The notes under the pieces: model-generated
What the model saw: only the letters and a program-made list of their open reading frames with translations
Told to the model about the DNA's origin: nothing
Databases searched by the model: none
Shown here: in pieces, positions 1-5,859 of the stretch
How the letters are laid out: each line of letters begins with the position of its first letter
How positions within the stretch are numbered: position 1 is the stretch's first letter
Translations under genes and position numbers: made by a program
Source: DASSHC01 sp035693105
Lineage (GTDB): Bacteria; Chloroflexota; Chloroflexia; Thermomicrobiales; Thermomicrobiaceae
NCBI GenBank assembly: GCA_035693105.1
Contig: DASSHC010000304.1
Coordinates: forward strand, 1 to 18,642
DNA: 18,642 nt
Direction: 5' to 3'

Positions 1-208
1 TAGCCAACGTGCGGCGCCCAGGTCTTGTGCGCGACCTTCAACTGGCAAGCGGCGCTTGCGAGACGCGGCGTCTCGGCCAATGCCGCGGGAGCTGGGAGCC
101 AGGAGTGCTCGCACGGCTGGAGCGCGTGGATGATCGCCGGCGCGCTCGTCTGGCCGGTCGTATCAGCCCCGAGGGTGGGCTGGTCGCGCCGGAGAAACGC
201 CGCGGCGG
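1..208. other. Left-edge region without a supported gene
   Basis: No reading frame here has a convincing start, ribosome binding site or recognisable protein. The open frames are rich in Arg, Gly and Ala, as expected by chance in high-GC DNA. The only structure seen is a perfect 7-bp hairpin, CGAGACG / CGTCTCG with a 3-nt loop, at 59-75. It lies about 130 nt past the stop of the phosphoesterase gene and has no T-run on either side, so a terminator role is weak. Confidence 0.4.
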
Positions 209-1495
209 CTAGATATGCCTACCGAGCGCCCAGACGGCGCGCTCACCCAGCAGGCGGAGCCGGCGCAGGGTGGTCTGGATCTTCGACCCGCGCGGGAGGC
301 AGGGCCCTCCGAATGGACCTGTCGGCACGTCGAAGACCGGCGCCTCGCGCCGCGCCTGGTTGAAGTCGAGCGCGCTGGCCAGGTTGTTGGCCGCCGCATC
401 CCGCGCGGTCAGCGGTTCCAGCCCCCAGCGCCACTCGATGAGCTTGAGGATCGAGGTGTGGTCATAGACGTCGTGGGCTACCTGACCCGGCCGCGACCAG
501 GGGGAGATGAGCAGGCACGGCACGCGGAAGCCCCGGAGCGCGTGGCTCGGGTCGGCGTCGGGCGCCTCCTCGGGCGGGACATGATCGAAGAAGCCACCCC
601 ACTCGTCGAAGGTGATCACCAGGACGGTGCTGGGCCAGGCCGGACCGGTGGTCACCGCCCGGTAGATCTGGTTGAGGAAAACCTCGCCGTTCCGGATATC
701 GGCGAAAGGGTGATCATCGTTCGAGATGCCGAGGTTCTCGAAGAGGAAGTGGGGGTCGACAAAGGCCACCGCCGGGAGCGTCCCGTCGCGGCAGTCCTTG
801 AGGAACGTCTCGAAGCGGTGGACGATGCGCCGGTACTTCAGGCCCCAGAGCGCGAGCACGGGCACGTCGCTGAAGTAGTAGCGGCCGGCCAGTCCGTGCT
901 GTGCCAGGCGATCCCAGATGGTCGGGAGGCTCGTCGGCCGGAGCGTGTCGGTCGTGCGATCGGTCTGGGCCGCGTGCAGGTAGAGGCGATTGGGAATCGT
1001 CTCGGACATGATCGCGGCGAAGTAGCGATCGCATGTCGTCCAACTGGCCGCGGCCTGACCGAGAAAGGGGAGATCGGCCTGGGTGTAGTAGCCGATCGCG
1101 TAGAGGTCATTGCTGCCCGCCCGCAGCCAGCCGTCGCAGGCGCCGTGGTTGTAGGCGGTCAGCCCGGCCGCGGTCGAGTGGTCCGGCATGGCGTGCCCGC
1201 AGCCTTGAAAGTCGGGAGCTAGGGGATAGGTCTCGTGCCAGTGGTTGTCCCGATCCGCGTAGCGCAGCCCCGCTTGCTTCCCGTCGGCGCCCGGCAACCA
1301 GCCGAGAAAGTGGTCGAAGGAGCGGTTCTCCAGCATGACGACCACGACGTGTTCGATGCCCGAATCAGTTGGTCCCGGCAAGGGCGTCGGCAGAGCCGTC
1401 ACCGGCCCGGCGTCGTGGGTGGACGCCAACCCAGCAGTGGCAGACGCACGACCCAACGGGGGCCGCTCACCGGACGGGGCCGTCAATGCCACCAT
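209..1495 (-). CDS. Phosphoesterase family protein (phospholipase C / acid phosphatase AcpA type)
   Basis: Predicted metal-dependent phosphoesterase hydrolysing phosphate mono- or diesters; the substrate cannot be told from sequence. Family signatures are ENRSFDHF at residues 56-63 (metal-binding Glu/Asn of the AcpA/PLC fold), a SETIPNR segment where the Ser/Thr nucleophile lies in relatives, and TFDEWGGFFDH with Asp, Glu and His ligands towards the C-terminus. From ATG 1495 it is 428 aa. AAAGGAG lies only 2 nt before that ATG; GTG at 1492 would have 5-nt spacing, and the frame stays open to a TTG at 1537. Unusually for a family that is often exported, the first ~45 residues are Ala/Pro/Gly-rich without a hydrophobic core, so no signal peptide is visible. 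It lies 96 bp downstream of the erm stop on the same strand. The family call is strong, the substrate unknown. Confidence 0.88.
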   Translation of the reverse strand: MVALTAPSGERPPLGRASATAGLASTHDAGPVTALPTPLPGPTDSGIEHVVVVMLENRSFDHFLGWLPGADGKQAGLRYADRDNHWHETYPLAPDFQGCGHAMPDHSTAAGLTAYNHGACDGWLRAGSNDLYAIGYYTQADLPFLGQAAASWTTCDRYFAAIMSETIPNRLYLHAAQTDRTTDTLRPTSLPTIWDRLAQHGLAGRYYFSDVPVLALWGLKYRRIVHRFETFLKDCRDGTLPAVAFVDPHFLFENLGISNDDHPFADIRNGEVFLNQIYRAVTTGPAWPSTVLVITFDEWGGFFDHVPPEEAPDADPSHALRGFRVPCLLISPWSRPGQVAHDVYDHTSILKLIEWRWGLEPLTARDAAANNLASALDFNQARREAPVFDVPTGPFGGPCLPRGSKIQTTLRRLRLLGERAVWALGRHI

Positions 1496-1591
1496 CACTC
1501 CTTTGCGCTCCGAGGGAAAGAACGTGAGCTGGCCCAAGCCAAACCGGTCGGTCCTCGCCCTGCCTCAGGCTCATGCATGCTACTACGCTCC

Positions 1592-2470
1592 TCAACCCCC
1601 GCCATCCCGACCGCGGTGCGGCTTGATCAAGCCTTCTTGCCGCGCGCGCAGCCGCTCCTCCGCTCCAGCGATGACACGCCACCGGGTCGGCGAGGCCGGC
1701 CGGCGAAGGGCGCGGAAGAGGGCGAGCCAGCGGTCGAAATCGACCTCGCTCGGTCTCCGGCAGAGATCGAGGTGAATGTCCTCGGCCAACCGCGCCTGTT
1801 GGGCCGGTGGGATTACGGTGCCGTAGGCCTCGCGCAGCGTCGGCTTCCAGGCGGTGAAGCCGTAGGTGACGAAGTCCCGATAGTCCTGCGCGTCCTCGGG
1901 AGCGACCAGCGGTGGGCCGCGCTTGCTAAAGCGCAGCAGGACGACCTCGACGCGCGGCGGCGGCACGAAGTCGTTCTGTCGCAAGCGGGCGGCGATCGAG
2001 AGCTCGAACCACGGCTGGAGCAACACCGCGGCCAGCGTCTGCCGGGGTTGACCCACAAAGCGCTCGGCCGCCTCCCGCTGGACGACCAGCACGGCCTCCT
2101 CGGGCGGATTGCCGGCCTGGGTCAACCTGGCGACGATGGCGGCGGTGATGTTGAACGGGATGTTGGCGACGACCTTGTAGGGCGTCAACGGCAGCGGCAG
2201 ATCGAGGAAGTCGCCCTCGACCAGCGCCACGTTGCCGTGAGGGCGCACCTCCCGCGCCAGCCGCCGGGCTAGCGTCCCGTCCTTCTCGATCGCCAGCACC
2301 TGGCGGCAACTCCCTGCCAGCGCGCGGGTAAGCATGCCGCGGCCGGCGCCGATCTCGATCACCAGGTCATCGGGTTCGATCTCCGCTCGCGCGATGATCT
2401 GCCGCGCAACCGCCGGGCGCGCGAGGAAGTTCTGGGCATGACTGCTCCGCTTGCGTGACTCCCGTGACAT
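1592..2470 (-). CDS. erm: Erm-family 23S rRNA (adenine-N6) methyltransferase
   Basis: SAM-dependent RNA adenine methyltransferase, 292 aa. Seen: the HAQNFL start motif (residues 11-16), SAM-binding EIGAGRG (39-45), the ribose-contacting Glu in AIEKD (E62), GDFL with D87, and catalytic motif NIPF (103-106). KsgA proteins normally have NLPY at that last site. NIPF, the PWFEL segment and the PPPRVEVVLLRF segment resemble actinobacterial Erm proteins, which methylate A2058 of 23S rRNA and block macrolides, lincosamides and streptogramin B. A KsgA (16S dimethyltransferase) role is the main alternative. ATG 2470 is chosen because GGGAG sits 8 nt upstream and translation begins directly with the conserved N-terminus; ATG 2485 is possible but has no clear ribosome binding site, and the open frame up to 2743 crosses the promoter. 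A long leader with a short ORF precedes the gene. Confidence 0.82.
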   Translation of the reverse strand: MSRESRKRSSHAQNFLARPAVARQIIARAEIEPDDLVIEIGAGRGMLTRALAGSCRQVLAIEKDGTLARRLAREVRPHGNVALVEGDFLDLPLPLTPYKVVANIPFNITAAIVARLTQAGNPPEEAVLVVQREAAERFVGQPRQTLAAVLLQPWFELSIAARLRQNDFVPPPRVEVVLLRFSKRGPPLVAPEDAQDYRDFVTYGFTAWKPTLREAYGTVIPPAQQARLAEDIHLDLCRRPSEVDFDRWLALFRALRRPASPTRWRVIAGAEERLRARQEGLIKPHRGRDGGG

Positions 2471-2672
2471 CTGCAACGCTCCCATCTCGAGGCGCGCGCT
2501 CGCCCAGCCGCCCCAGCAAGCGCCGGGGACGAACACGGACAGAGCCCGCGTGCGGGATGCGTTCAGCTGTCGGATCGGGATCGATCGACCGGGACGCGGA
2601 TGCCGCAGGCTCCGTCTAGACCGGTCGAATGCGCACGCAAGACATAGGTTCAACGCTCCTCGTCGTGATCCG
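2471..2672 (-). promoter_or_regulatory. erm leader region, candidate translational attenuator
   Basis: About 200 nt separate the predicted transcription start (~2672) from the erm ATG. Seen on the minus strand: (a) a 9-codon ORF at 2616-2645; (b) AACGC-A-TCCC at 2554-2563, which can pair with GGGAGCGTT at 2475-2483 (9 bp, one bulged A) and so cover the erm GGGAG; (c) an 8-bp perfect pairing of TCGACCGG in the short ORF (2621-2628) with CCGGTCGA just downstream (2585-2592); (d) GCGTGCG in the short ORF (2632-2638), complementary to CGCACGC (2548-2554), next to the anti-Shine-Dalgarno segment. These competing helices fit the logic of known erm attenuators, but high GC raises the chance of fortuitous pairing. 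Confidence 0.5.
2616..2645 (-). CDS. Putative 9-aa erm leader peptide (MSCVRIRPV)
   Basis: A short ORF: ATG, nine codons in all, then TAG. GAGGAG lies 10 nt upstream, and the ORF starts about 27 nt after the predicted transcription start. It contains Arg-Ile-Arg followed by Pro. Basic-X-basic ('+X+') motifs such as Arg-Leu-Arg in ErmDL are an established class of macrolide-dependent ribosome stalling sequence. I infer that a drug-bound ribosome stalls on this ORF and remodels the downstream leader to free the erm ribosome binding site. Nothing here proves that it is translated; the case rests on the ribosome binding site, position, length and motif together. Confidence 0.5.
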   Translation of the reverse strand: MSCVRIRPV

Positions 2673-2678
2673 GCCCAA

Positions 2679-2707
2679 ATGGTAGGAATTCGCGCCCGCG
2701 GCGTCAA
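2679..2707 (-). promoter_or_regulatory. Promoter for the erm leader and gene
   Basis: On the minus strand, TTGACG (2702-2707) is followed after 17 bp by TACCAT (2679-2684). The match to the sigma-70-type consensus is 5/6 and 4/6 with optimal spacing. It lies just after the terminator of the upstream membrane protein gene, so erm is probably transcribed independently. Confidence 0.55.
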
Positions 2708-2723
2708 GCTGGATACGAGAAGG

Positions 2724-2759
2724 CGCCGCGCCGGGAAGGTCAATCCTCCCGGCGCGGCG
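2724..2759 (-). terminator. Strong hairpin terminator after the membrane protein gene
   Basis: Perfect 13-bp inverted repeat, CGCCGCGCCGGGA / TCCCGGCGCGGCG, with a 10-nt loop, starting 11 nt past the stop codon of the gene at 2771-3382. On the minus strand it is followed by CCTTCTCGT rather than a clean T-run, so it is either a weak-tail intrinsic terminator or an mRNA 3'-end stabiliser. Confidence 0.65.
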
Positions 2760-2770
2760 AACGCAGATAC

Positions 2771-3382
2771 TCAGGCGCGAGCGCTCAGGCGGCCGCCGCG
2801 CTGGACGGCGTAGCCGATCAGGAACCAGCCGATGGCGGTATGCAGCCCGCCGACGGCCTGGCCAACCGTCTCGCCAATGGCGGCCATCTCGGCGATGCCC
2901 AACGGCAGCCAGAGCGCCGCCAGCAGCGGGGTGAAGCGCAGCCAGCCATCGAAGGTGCGCGCCCGCAGCGCGACGATGCCGGTGATCAAGAGCAGCAGCA
3001 TGCTCAGCGGCCAGGCCACGTCGGTGATCGTGTAGAGCAGGCTGCCGGAGCCCGGCGCGGCGAACTCGTAGACCTGGAAGATGCCGGCGAGCGTGACCGT
3101 CACCACCTGGATCGCCAGCAGCACGCGGGCCGGCCGGCTCGTGCCGGCGACAGCGAGCGCCCGCAGCCCGAGCACGTTCGCCAGCCAGCCGGCCGCGAAG
3201 AGGAGCCCCAGCGCCGCGCCGAGCCGGTTGCTATCCCCTTGCGCGAAGCCGTTGGCGGCTAGCGAAAGGAAGAGGAACGGGCTGCCGAGCATCCCGAGCG
3301 TACCGAGGATCCGGTCGTGCCGCGCCTGCCCGGGCAGCACGACCGGGGCGGGCCCGGCCAAGGCCGTCGAGTGGACCGTCAT
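2771..3382 (-). CDS. Polytopic membrane protein of unknown function
   Basis: 203 aa with about six hydrophobic segments, at roughly residues 27-45, 55-75, 85-107, 116-138, 148-166 and 172-192, and short loops. I do not recognise a specific family; the overall look is that of a small DUF-type integral membrane protein with no catalytic motif that I can identify. ATG 3382 is chosen because AGGAGG lies 7 nt upstream; the frame stays open to 3508, but that extension is charged, lacks a ribosome binding site and looks non-coding. It lies downstream of the MurJ-like gene on the same strand with a 225-bp gap and ends in its own terminator, so it is probably a single-gene unit. Confidence 0.82.
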   Translation of the reverse strand: MTVHSTALAGPAPVVLPGQARHDRILGTLGMLGSPFLFLSLAANGFAQGDSNRLGAALGLLFAAGWLANVLGLRALAVAGTSRPARVLLAIQVVTVTLAGIFQVYEFAAPGSGSLLYTITDVAWPLSMLLLLITGIVALRARTFDGWLRFTPLLAALWLPLGIAEMAAIGETVGQAVGGLHTAIGWFLIGYAVQRGGRLSARA

Positions 3383-3530
3383 CAGCGAACCTCCTGTGTC
3401 AGCTATCGTCGCATGCCGTCGAAGTGCCACAAGTTCTCGTCTCCACCAGTCCAACACTTCCCGCGCGCACCTCCCCGAACTCGCCTCGCCGGCTCCCTGC
3501 TCGACCATCGATCAGAGCGAGCTAACCGGT

Positions 3531-3558
3531 ATTCTGAATGAATCTAGTTAGGCTGAAA
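3531..3558 (-). promoter_or_regulatory. Possible promoter for the membrane protein gene
   Basis: The gap 3383-3607 contains one AT-rich tract in otherwise GC-rich DNA. On the minus strand it reads TTTCAG (3553-3558), 16 bp, CAGAAT (3531-3536), a modest match to -35/-10 elements, about 150 bp before the ATG. Confidence 0.28.
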
Positions 3559-3607
3559 CCTGGGTCAGCGGACAGGGCGTCGCTGTCTAAGGGGACAGGG
3601 AAGGGCG

Positions 3608-5026
3608 TTAGCCGAGCGAGACGACCTCGCGGGCGACGCCGCGGCGCAGGCGGCTCAGCAGGATGACGCCGAGCAGGAGGGACTCGAACAGGGCGCTGGC
3701 GGCAAAGGCGGCCGGGATCGCCACCGCGCCGAGCGGCTGGATAAGCAGCACCAGCAGCACGCCGCGCAACCCCAGGCGGGCGAGGTTGGTCAGGAGCGGC
3801 GTGCGCGTGTCCTTCATGGCGACCATGCCGCGCGCCAGCACCTCCAGCGCCACGTACGCCGGCAGCCCCAGCGCGTAGATCGCCAGCACGTCGTAGGTCA
3901 GGGTTCCGGCAGCCGCGTCGTAGCGCCCGTGCTGGAAGAGGATGCGCACCAGGAACCGCCCCACCAGCACCAGCCCAAGGATCGCCGGGATGACCAACAG
4001 CAGCGCCACCCCCAGCGAGCGCAGCAGCGTGCCGCGCAGCCGCGTCCACTGGCGCGCGGCCGCGTGCGCGGCCAGGTGGGGGAAGGTCGACTGCGCGATC
4101 GCCACTCCGAGGAGCGAGAGCGGCAGCGCGGCCAGCAGCCAGGCGTTGTGGATCGCCGAGAGCGCCGCGCTCTCGGCCTTCGAGGCGAAGGCGGTGTCGA
4201 GGATGCCCCCGGCGTACTCGACCGTGACCGCCAGGCCGTTCGGGATCGTCAGCGCGATCACCTCGCGTAGCCGGGCGTCGTGCGGGTCCCAGCGCGGGCG
4301 ATAGCCCACGTGATCGCCGCGCAGCCCCGGCAGAAGAATCAGCACCTGGATCAGCGCGCCGGCCACCACGCCCAGCGTCGGGCCGAGGATGCCCAGGCCG
4401 GGGAAGATCCAGGTGGCCAGGATGCCGGCGATCAGCGCCAGGTTGTGCGAGGCGATCGAGAGCGCCGGCAGCAGGAACTGCGCCCGGCTGTTGAGGATCG
4501 CGACCGCCACACTCCCGACCGCCAGGATCAGCGGCTGCAGCAGCATGATCCGCGTCAGCCTCACCGTCAGATCGGTCGTCGGGCGGTCGAAGCCGGGCGC
4601 CAGGACGTGGCTGACGAAGGCGGGCGTGGCCAGCGCGGCGGCGAAGACGACCAGCGTGATGATGGCCAGCAGCGTCGTCAGGGTGACATTGATCAGCCGC
4701 TGCCACTCGCGCGCCCCAGCCTCACGCTCGGTGCTGACCAGCACCGGGATCATCGCGCCGGAGAGCGCGCCCCCGGCGATCAGCGCGAAGAGGCCGTCGG
4801 GCAGGCGGAAGGCGGCGTAGTAGGCGCTGGCCTCGTTTCCGGCGCCGAACTGCGCGTTGAAGAGCACTTGACGTACCGCGCCAAGCATGGCCGAGAAGAA
4901 AAAGGAGGCCATCAAGATGATGGCTCCCTCGGAGATGCTGTACTCGCGGGTCAGCGCGGCGGACAGACGCGTGCGCGGGCGCGAGCGCGGGCGCGGCGGG
5001 TCGGCCGCCGGCTCCGTCAGCTCCAC
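3608..5026 (-). CDS. murJ: MurJ/MviN-like lipid II flippase (MOP superfamily), divergent
   Basis: Integral membrane protein with about 14 transmembrane segments, of the MurJ family that moves lipid II across the membrane in peptidoglycan synthesis. The N-terminal part with FGAGN and AFRLPDGLF, and later IPNGLAVTVEYAGG and LFQHGRYD, follow the MurJ pattern. Measured against E. coli MurJ the usual functional residues are partly lost: Arg24 is kept in GAVRQ, but the positions of Arg18, Asp39 and Arg52 appear as Ala, Ser and Phe. It may therefore be a specialised paralogue. Start: GTG 5026 has GGAGG 8 nt upstream (472 aa). ATG 5116 would give 502 aa but has no ribosome binding site and adds a Pro/Arg-rich tail. 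It is divergent from the small membrane genes at 5239. Confidence 0.85.
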   Translation of the reverse strand: MELTEPAADPPRPRSRPRTRLSAALTREYSISEGAIILMASFFFSAMLGAVRQVLFNAQFGAGNEASAYYAAFRLPDGLFALIAGGALSGAMIPVLVSTEREAGAREWQRLINVTLTTLLAIITLVVFAAALATPAFVSHVLAPGFDRPTTDLTVRLTRIMLLQPLILAVGSVAVAILNSRAQFLLPALSIASHNLALIAGILATWIFPGLGILGPTLGVVAGALIQVLILLPGLRGDHVGYRPRWDPHDARLREVIALTIPNGLAVTVEYAGGILDTAFASKAESAALSAIHNAWLLAALPLSLLGVAIAQSTFPHLAAHAAARQWTRLRGTLLRSLGVALLLVIPAILGLVLVGRFLVRILFQHGRYDAAAGTLTYDVLAIYALGLPAYVALEVLARGMVAMKDTRTPLLTNLARLGLRGVLLVLLIQPLGAVAIPAAFAASALFESLLLGVILLSRLRRGVAREVVSLG

Positions 5027-5130
5027 GCTCGTGACCTCCGCTGGCGTCTCCACCCGGTACCCTCGGCAAGCTCCGCTCGGGGTGCGGCGATGATCGATAC
5101 GCCAGAGGATACTCATCCGGCCGCCGCCGG

Positions 5131-5145
5131 ACCAGCCGCGCTGGT
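5131..5145. repeat. Inverted repeat in the divergent intergenic region
   Basis: Perfect ACCAGC / GCTGGT hairpin or dyad with a 3-nt centre, between the MurJ-like gene and the small membrane gene at 5239. Its position between divergent genes would suit a regulator binding site, but nothing else supports that. Confidence 0.25.
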
Positions 5146-5194
5146 ACCAAGCATGCGTGCGCGTTGCCGGGCTCTAGCCCTCCCAGCAAAGGGG

Positions 5195-5203
5195 TGCTAT
5201 GCT
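5195..5203 (+). promoter_or_regulatory. Extended -10 promoter element for the small membrane genes
   Basis: TGCTATGCT reads as TGn plus TATGCT (extended -10), 36 bp before the TTG start at 5239. No convincing -35 hexamer stands at the right distance; a TTGCCG is too far upstream at 5164. Confidence 0.35.
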
Positions 5204-5238
5204 GGGGAGAGATCGACCGATGAAGGGAGTGATGCGCG

Positions 5239-5367
5239 TTGGATATCAGCGGCCGTTACGGACTGGGAACGTTGATCTTCTTCGCCCTCGGCATGTTGTT
5301 CATCGCGCTGAATTTCTACGCGATGGCGCTCGGCATCGGCCTCACCCACGTCCACCCCTGGCCCTAG
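5239..5367 (+). CDS. Small single-span membrane protein (42 aa)
   Basis: A 42-codon ORF starting at TTG 5239. An in-frame TGA at 5230 excludes any earlier start, and GGGAG lies 9 nt before the TTG. After a short polar start (residues 1-8) there is one long hydrophobic segment, residues 9-34, containing LIFFALGMLFIALNFYAMAL, and a His/Pro tail HVHPWP. I do not recognise the family. It resembles the tiny accessory subunits of membrane complexes, but no such complex is encoded nearby. It is followed 72 bp later by a second small membrane gene on the same strand, so the two probably form one transcription unit. Confidence 0.6.
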   Translation: MDISGRYGLGTLIFFALGMLFIALNFYAMALGIGLTHVHPWP

Positions 5368-5382
5368 CCCCTCTAGCTCCAC

Positions 5383-5401
5383 GGCGCGACTCGGACGCGC
5401 C
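5383..5401 (+). other. Hairpin between the two small membrane genes
   Basis: GGCGCG / CGCGCC with a 7-nt loop, perfect 6-bp stem, in the 72-bp spacer. It could be an mRNA processing or attenuation element setting different levels for the two small proteins. There is no T-run. Confidence 0.3.
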
Positions 5402-5439
5402 GCGCGCTCGGGCCACGATCACCGGTAGGAGGCCGTGAC

Positions 5440-5607
5440 ATGCTCAACTGGTTGTTCGCGATCGGCGTCTGGCTCCTCCTGGCGCTCCTGGTGGCGCTCG
5501 GCCGCGTGCTCGGCAACGACCGGCGCGGCTACAAGCCGCCGCCGAAGTCGATGGGGCAGAAGCTGAACGAGACCGAGTTTCTCGAACGCAGCATGCACCA
5601 CTGGTAG
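5440..5607 (+). CDS. Small single-span membrane protein (55 aa)
   Basis: ATG 5440 has TAGGAGG 7 nt upstream, one of the best ribosome binding sites in the window. The 55-aa product has an N-terminal transmembrane helix (residues 3-24, WLFAIGVWLLLALLVALG) and a charged tail (NDRRGYKPPPKS, then EFLERSMHHW), likely cytoplasmic by the positive-inside rule. The family is not recognised. It is the second gene of a pair with the 42-aa ORF. Its TAG stop codon is the TAG of the GTAGGGGC terminus of the repeat that begins at 5604, so an ancestral form may have had another C-terminus. Confidence 0.72.
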   Translation: MLNWLFAIGVWLLLALLVALGRVLGNDRRGYKPPPKSMGQKLNETEFLERSMHHW

Positions 5608-5739
5608 GGGCAGACCCCTGTGTTCACCCTTGCCCTCATGGCCTGCTGGCGAGCTTTGTCGGCGCAACCCCCGTTCACCCATATTCCGATGGCATCGGCG
5701 TAGGGGCGACAGGGCAGACACAGGGGGTCTGCCCCTACA
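5604..5739. repeat. Palindromic repeat element, copy A
   Basis: A 136-bp element bounded by inverted termini: GTAGGGGCAGACCCCTGTG at the left and its near-complement at 5719-5738. The right end (5700-5739) is itself a nested palindrome, with outer GTAGGGG/CCCCTAC and inner GGGCAGAC/GTCTGCCC. About 40 bp of that end match copy B (18273-18311) in inverse orientation with one indel and one substitution, and part of the interior (AGGCC.TGAGGGC-like) is also shared. There is no coding capacity, as in a MITE/REP-like element. It lies between convergent genes, so its hairpins may end transcription from both sides. Confidence 0.75.
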
Positions 5740-5859
5740 AGGCACTATCCCGGCCCCTAGAGTAGGCTTCGTGGACTCAGCTCGGGAATTTATTCCGGGG
5801 CGACCCCCAGGCACCGGGCCGCCGGAACCGGGACAAACCCTTCTCCGGCCCTCCCCGCC
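5740..5859. other. Non-coding spacer with a short palindrome
   Basis: This stretch lies between repeat copy A and the NHL gene stop. It holds GGAAT-TT-ATTCC (5785-5796) in an AT-rich patch with G/C-rich flanks. This may be part of another short repeat or a weak terminator region for the NHL gene. No gene is seen. Confidence 0.35.

Noticed and set aside
25..363. 112-codon plus-strand frame at the left edge
   Set aside because: No ribosome binding site, Arg/Ala-rich, and it overlaps the 3' part of the phosphoesterase gene on the other strand.
209..1222. 335-codon plus-strand frame opposite the phosphoesterase
   Set aside because: Antisense shadow; the minus-strand protein has clear family motifs and the plus frame has none.
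2471..2743. 91-residue N-terminal extension of the Erm protein
   Set aside because: The frame is open, but it crosses the predicted promoter and leader and is Arg-rich and non-conserved in look; ATG 2470 has a good ribosome binding site and starts next to the conserved motif.
5604..5739. Repeat copy A as a CRISPR unit or phage attachment site
   Set aside because: There is no regular series of repeats with spacers and no integrase or cas gene; the structure is a single element with inverted ends.
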